Shown here: positions 63,404 through 64,000 of the stretch, piece after piece
How positions within the stretch are numbered: the first letter of the stretch is position 1
Layout: each line of letters opens with the position of its first letter
The notes under the pieces: model-generated
Told to the model about the DNA's origin: nothing
What the model saw: only the letters and a program-made list of their open reading frames with translations
Database searches by the model: none
Assembly: GCF_052115445.1 (NCBI RefSeq)
Contig: NZ_JBFRGR010000006.1
Span: 124,001-188,000, forward strand
Direction of reading: 5' to 3'
Source: Paenibacillus_E sp052115445
Lineage (GTDB): Bacteria; Bacillota; Bacilli; Paenibacillales; NBRC-103111
Length of the DNA: 64,000 bases
Made by a program: the position numbers and the translations under genes

Positions 63404-64000
63404 ATGACTGCGTTAGAACATCCACCGTTCCATTGGTTAGCTTATCAGCAACTGTTGGATTCGGCGCTTCCGATTGGCGGGTTTTCCCACTCTTTTGGAT
63501 TGGAAACTCTCGTCCAGCAAGGGAGATTGACGACGATTGGGGAGCTTGAATCCTATATTCGTTCGATGCTTGCGGGCAGCTGGGCATCCTCGGATGCCAT
63601 GGTCATTAAAGCGGCTTATCGGCACATCCCTCGAGGGGAGTTGGGGCAGCTTTGGGACCTCGACCATATGCTTCATGTGCAGCGGGTAGGGAGTGAGACG
63701 CGAAGCGGCGTTCAGAAAATGGGACGCAGATTACTCCAATTATCACGTTCGCTGTATCCGGAACTGAATTGGCAGCCGCTCGATGATGCGGTAAGTGCTG
63801 GGAAATGCAGCTCGAATCATCCTGTTGTTCATGGATGGGTGAGCTACCATTTAGGCGTTCCTCTTCATCAGGCTGCTGAAGGCTATCTATATACGTGTAT
63901 CATGACATGTATTAATAGTGCGCTCAGGCTAATGTCCATTGGACAAACGCAAGGTCAGATGCTGCTTGCGAAGCTCGTTCCTTTGACGGGAAGTGAATGG
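63404..64000 (+). CDS. ureF: Urease accessory protein UreF, partial at the window end
   Basis: An open frame runs from ATG 63404 to the edge (199 codons). It begins MTALEHPPFHWLAYQQLLDS and continues ALPIGGFSHSFGLETLVQQG, the UreF signature. LHVQRVGSETRSGVQKMGRR and NHPVVHGWVSYHLGVPLHQA are further family blocks. UreF acts with UreG and UreD/H to load Ni into urease. The gene would normally end about 30 codons further. It directly follows ureC, so the nickel-carrier gene ureE is not in its usual place. Confidence 0.93.
   Translation, partial: MTALEHPPFHWLAYQQLLDSALPIGGFSHSFGLETLVQQGRLTTIGELESYIRSMLAGSWASSDAMVIKAAYRHIPRGELGQLWDLDHMLHVQRVGSETRSGVQKMGRRLLQLSRSLYPELNWQPLDDAVSAGKCSSNHPVVHGWVSYHLGVPLHQAAEGYLYTCIMTCINSALRLMSIGQTQGQMLLAKLVPLTGSEW

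Overview
The window reads as a chromosome segment of an endospore-forming, low-to-mid GC Firmicute, most likely Paenibacillus or a close relative. Evidence: spore genes (two alpha/beta SASPs, GerQ, YunB, YlbJ, a LytH-like peptidase), Bacillus-type small proteins (YutD, YycC), frequent TTG/GTG starts behind strong AGGAGG sites, a Trp T-box, Fur and GlnR/TnrA boxes, and a SigW-type promoter. There are no rRNA or tRNA genes and no CRISPR array. Ten isolated ambiguous bases (N) are scattered through the window.

Region 1 (1-6.2 kb) is the replication/early end of a prophage or phage-derived element: a LexA-type HTH protein, replisome organizer, DnaC-like loader, a phage sliding clamp, a RusA-type resolvase, an unusual C5 cytosine methyltransferase with five internal repeats, and an excisionase-like protein followed by 11-bp phased repeats. 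No integrase or structural genes are seen. Region 2 (6.4-10.2 kb) has an FMN riboswitch in front of a DMT transporter (probable flavin-related uptake), a TIM-barrel sugar isomerase-like protein and a KtrB-type K+ channel subunit.

Region 3 (10.3-19.1 kb) is the most interesting functional block. A SigW-type promoter drives terD-terD, followed by terC. After a structured repeat come five tightly overlapping genes (CitE-like lyase, PRTase-TRSP, StiP-type PRTase/Pelota, HAD phosphatase, ATP-grasp), matching the poorly characterised Ter-linked biosynthetic pathway. A SigW-like ECF sigma factor without an anti-sigma gene lies just downstream, which makes a local stress regulon plausible.

Region 4 (19.1-30.2 kb) holds a pentapeptide-repeat protein, a nucleotidase, a degenerate IS-like element, a yunB/lytH/lipA/yutD neighbourhood interrupted by nickel-pincer cofactor genes (larE, larB, larC1 on the minus strand and larC2 on the plus strand, convergent), NAD kinase and a PilZ protein. 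Region 5 (30.2-41.6 kb) holds glucan phosphorylase, ylbJ, truncated globin, a DUF2225 protein, a diguanylate cyclase, YycC, an M3 peptidase and a chemotaxis receptor. Region 6 (41.6-55.6 kb) holds a Fur-controlled siderophore ABC system, SASPs, a viroplasmin-RNase H, ilvD, a His-rich UPF0718 permease, T-box-controlled trpS, a YfhP-like membrane protein, gerQ and an orphan response regulator.

Region 7 (55.7-64 kb) is nitrogen acquisition: a urea ABC transporter (urtABCDE, minus) divergent from urease (ureABC, ureF partial, plus), with two GlnR/TnrA-type boxes placed next to the two opposing promoters. Two families of repeated non-coding sequence link distant parts of the window: a hairpin element at 12.7 and 30.3 kb, and a terminal inverted repeat shared between the IS-like element at 20.6-21.7 kb and a 62-bp palindrome at 49.3 kb.
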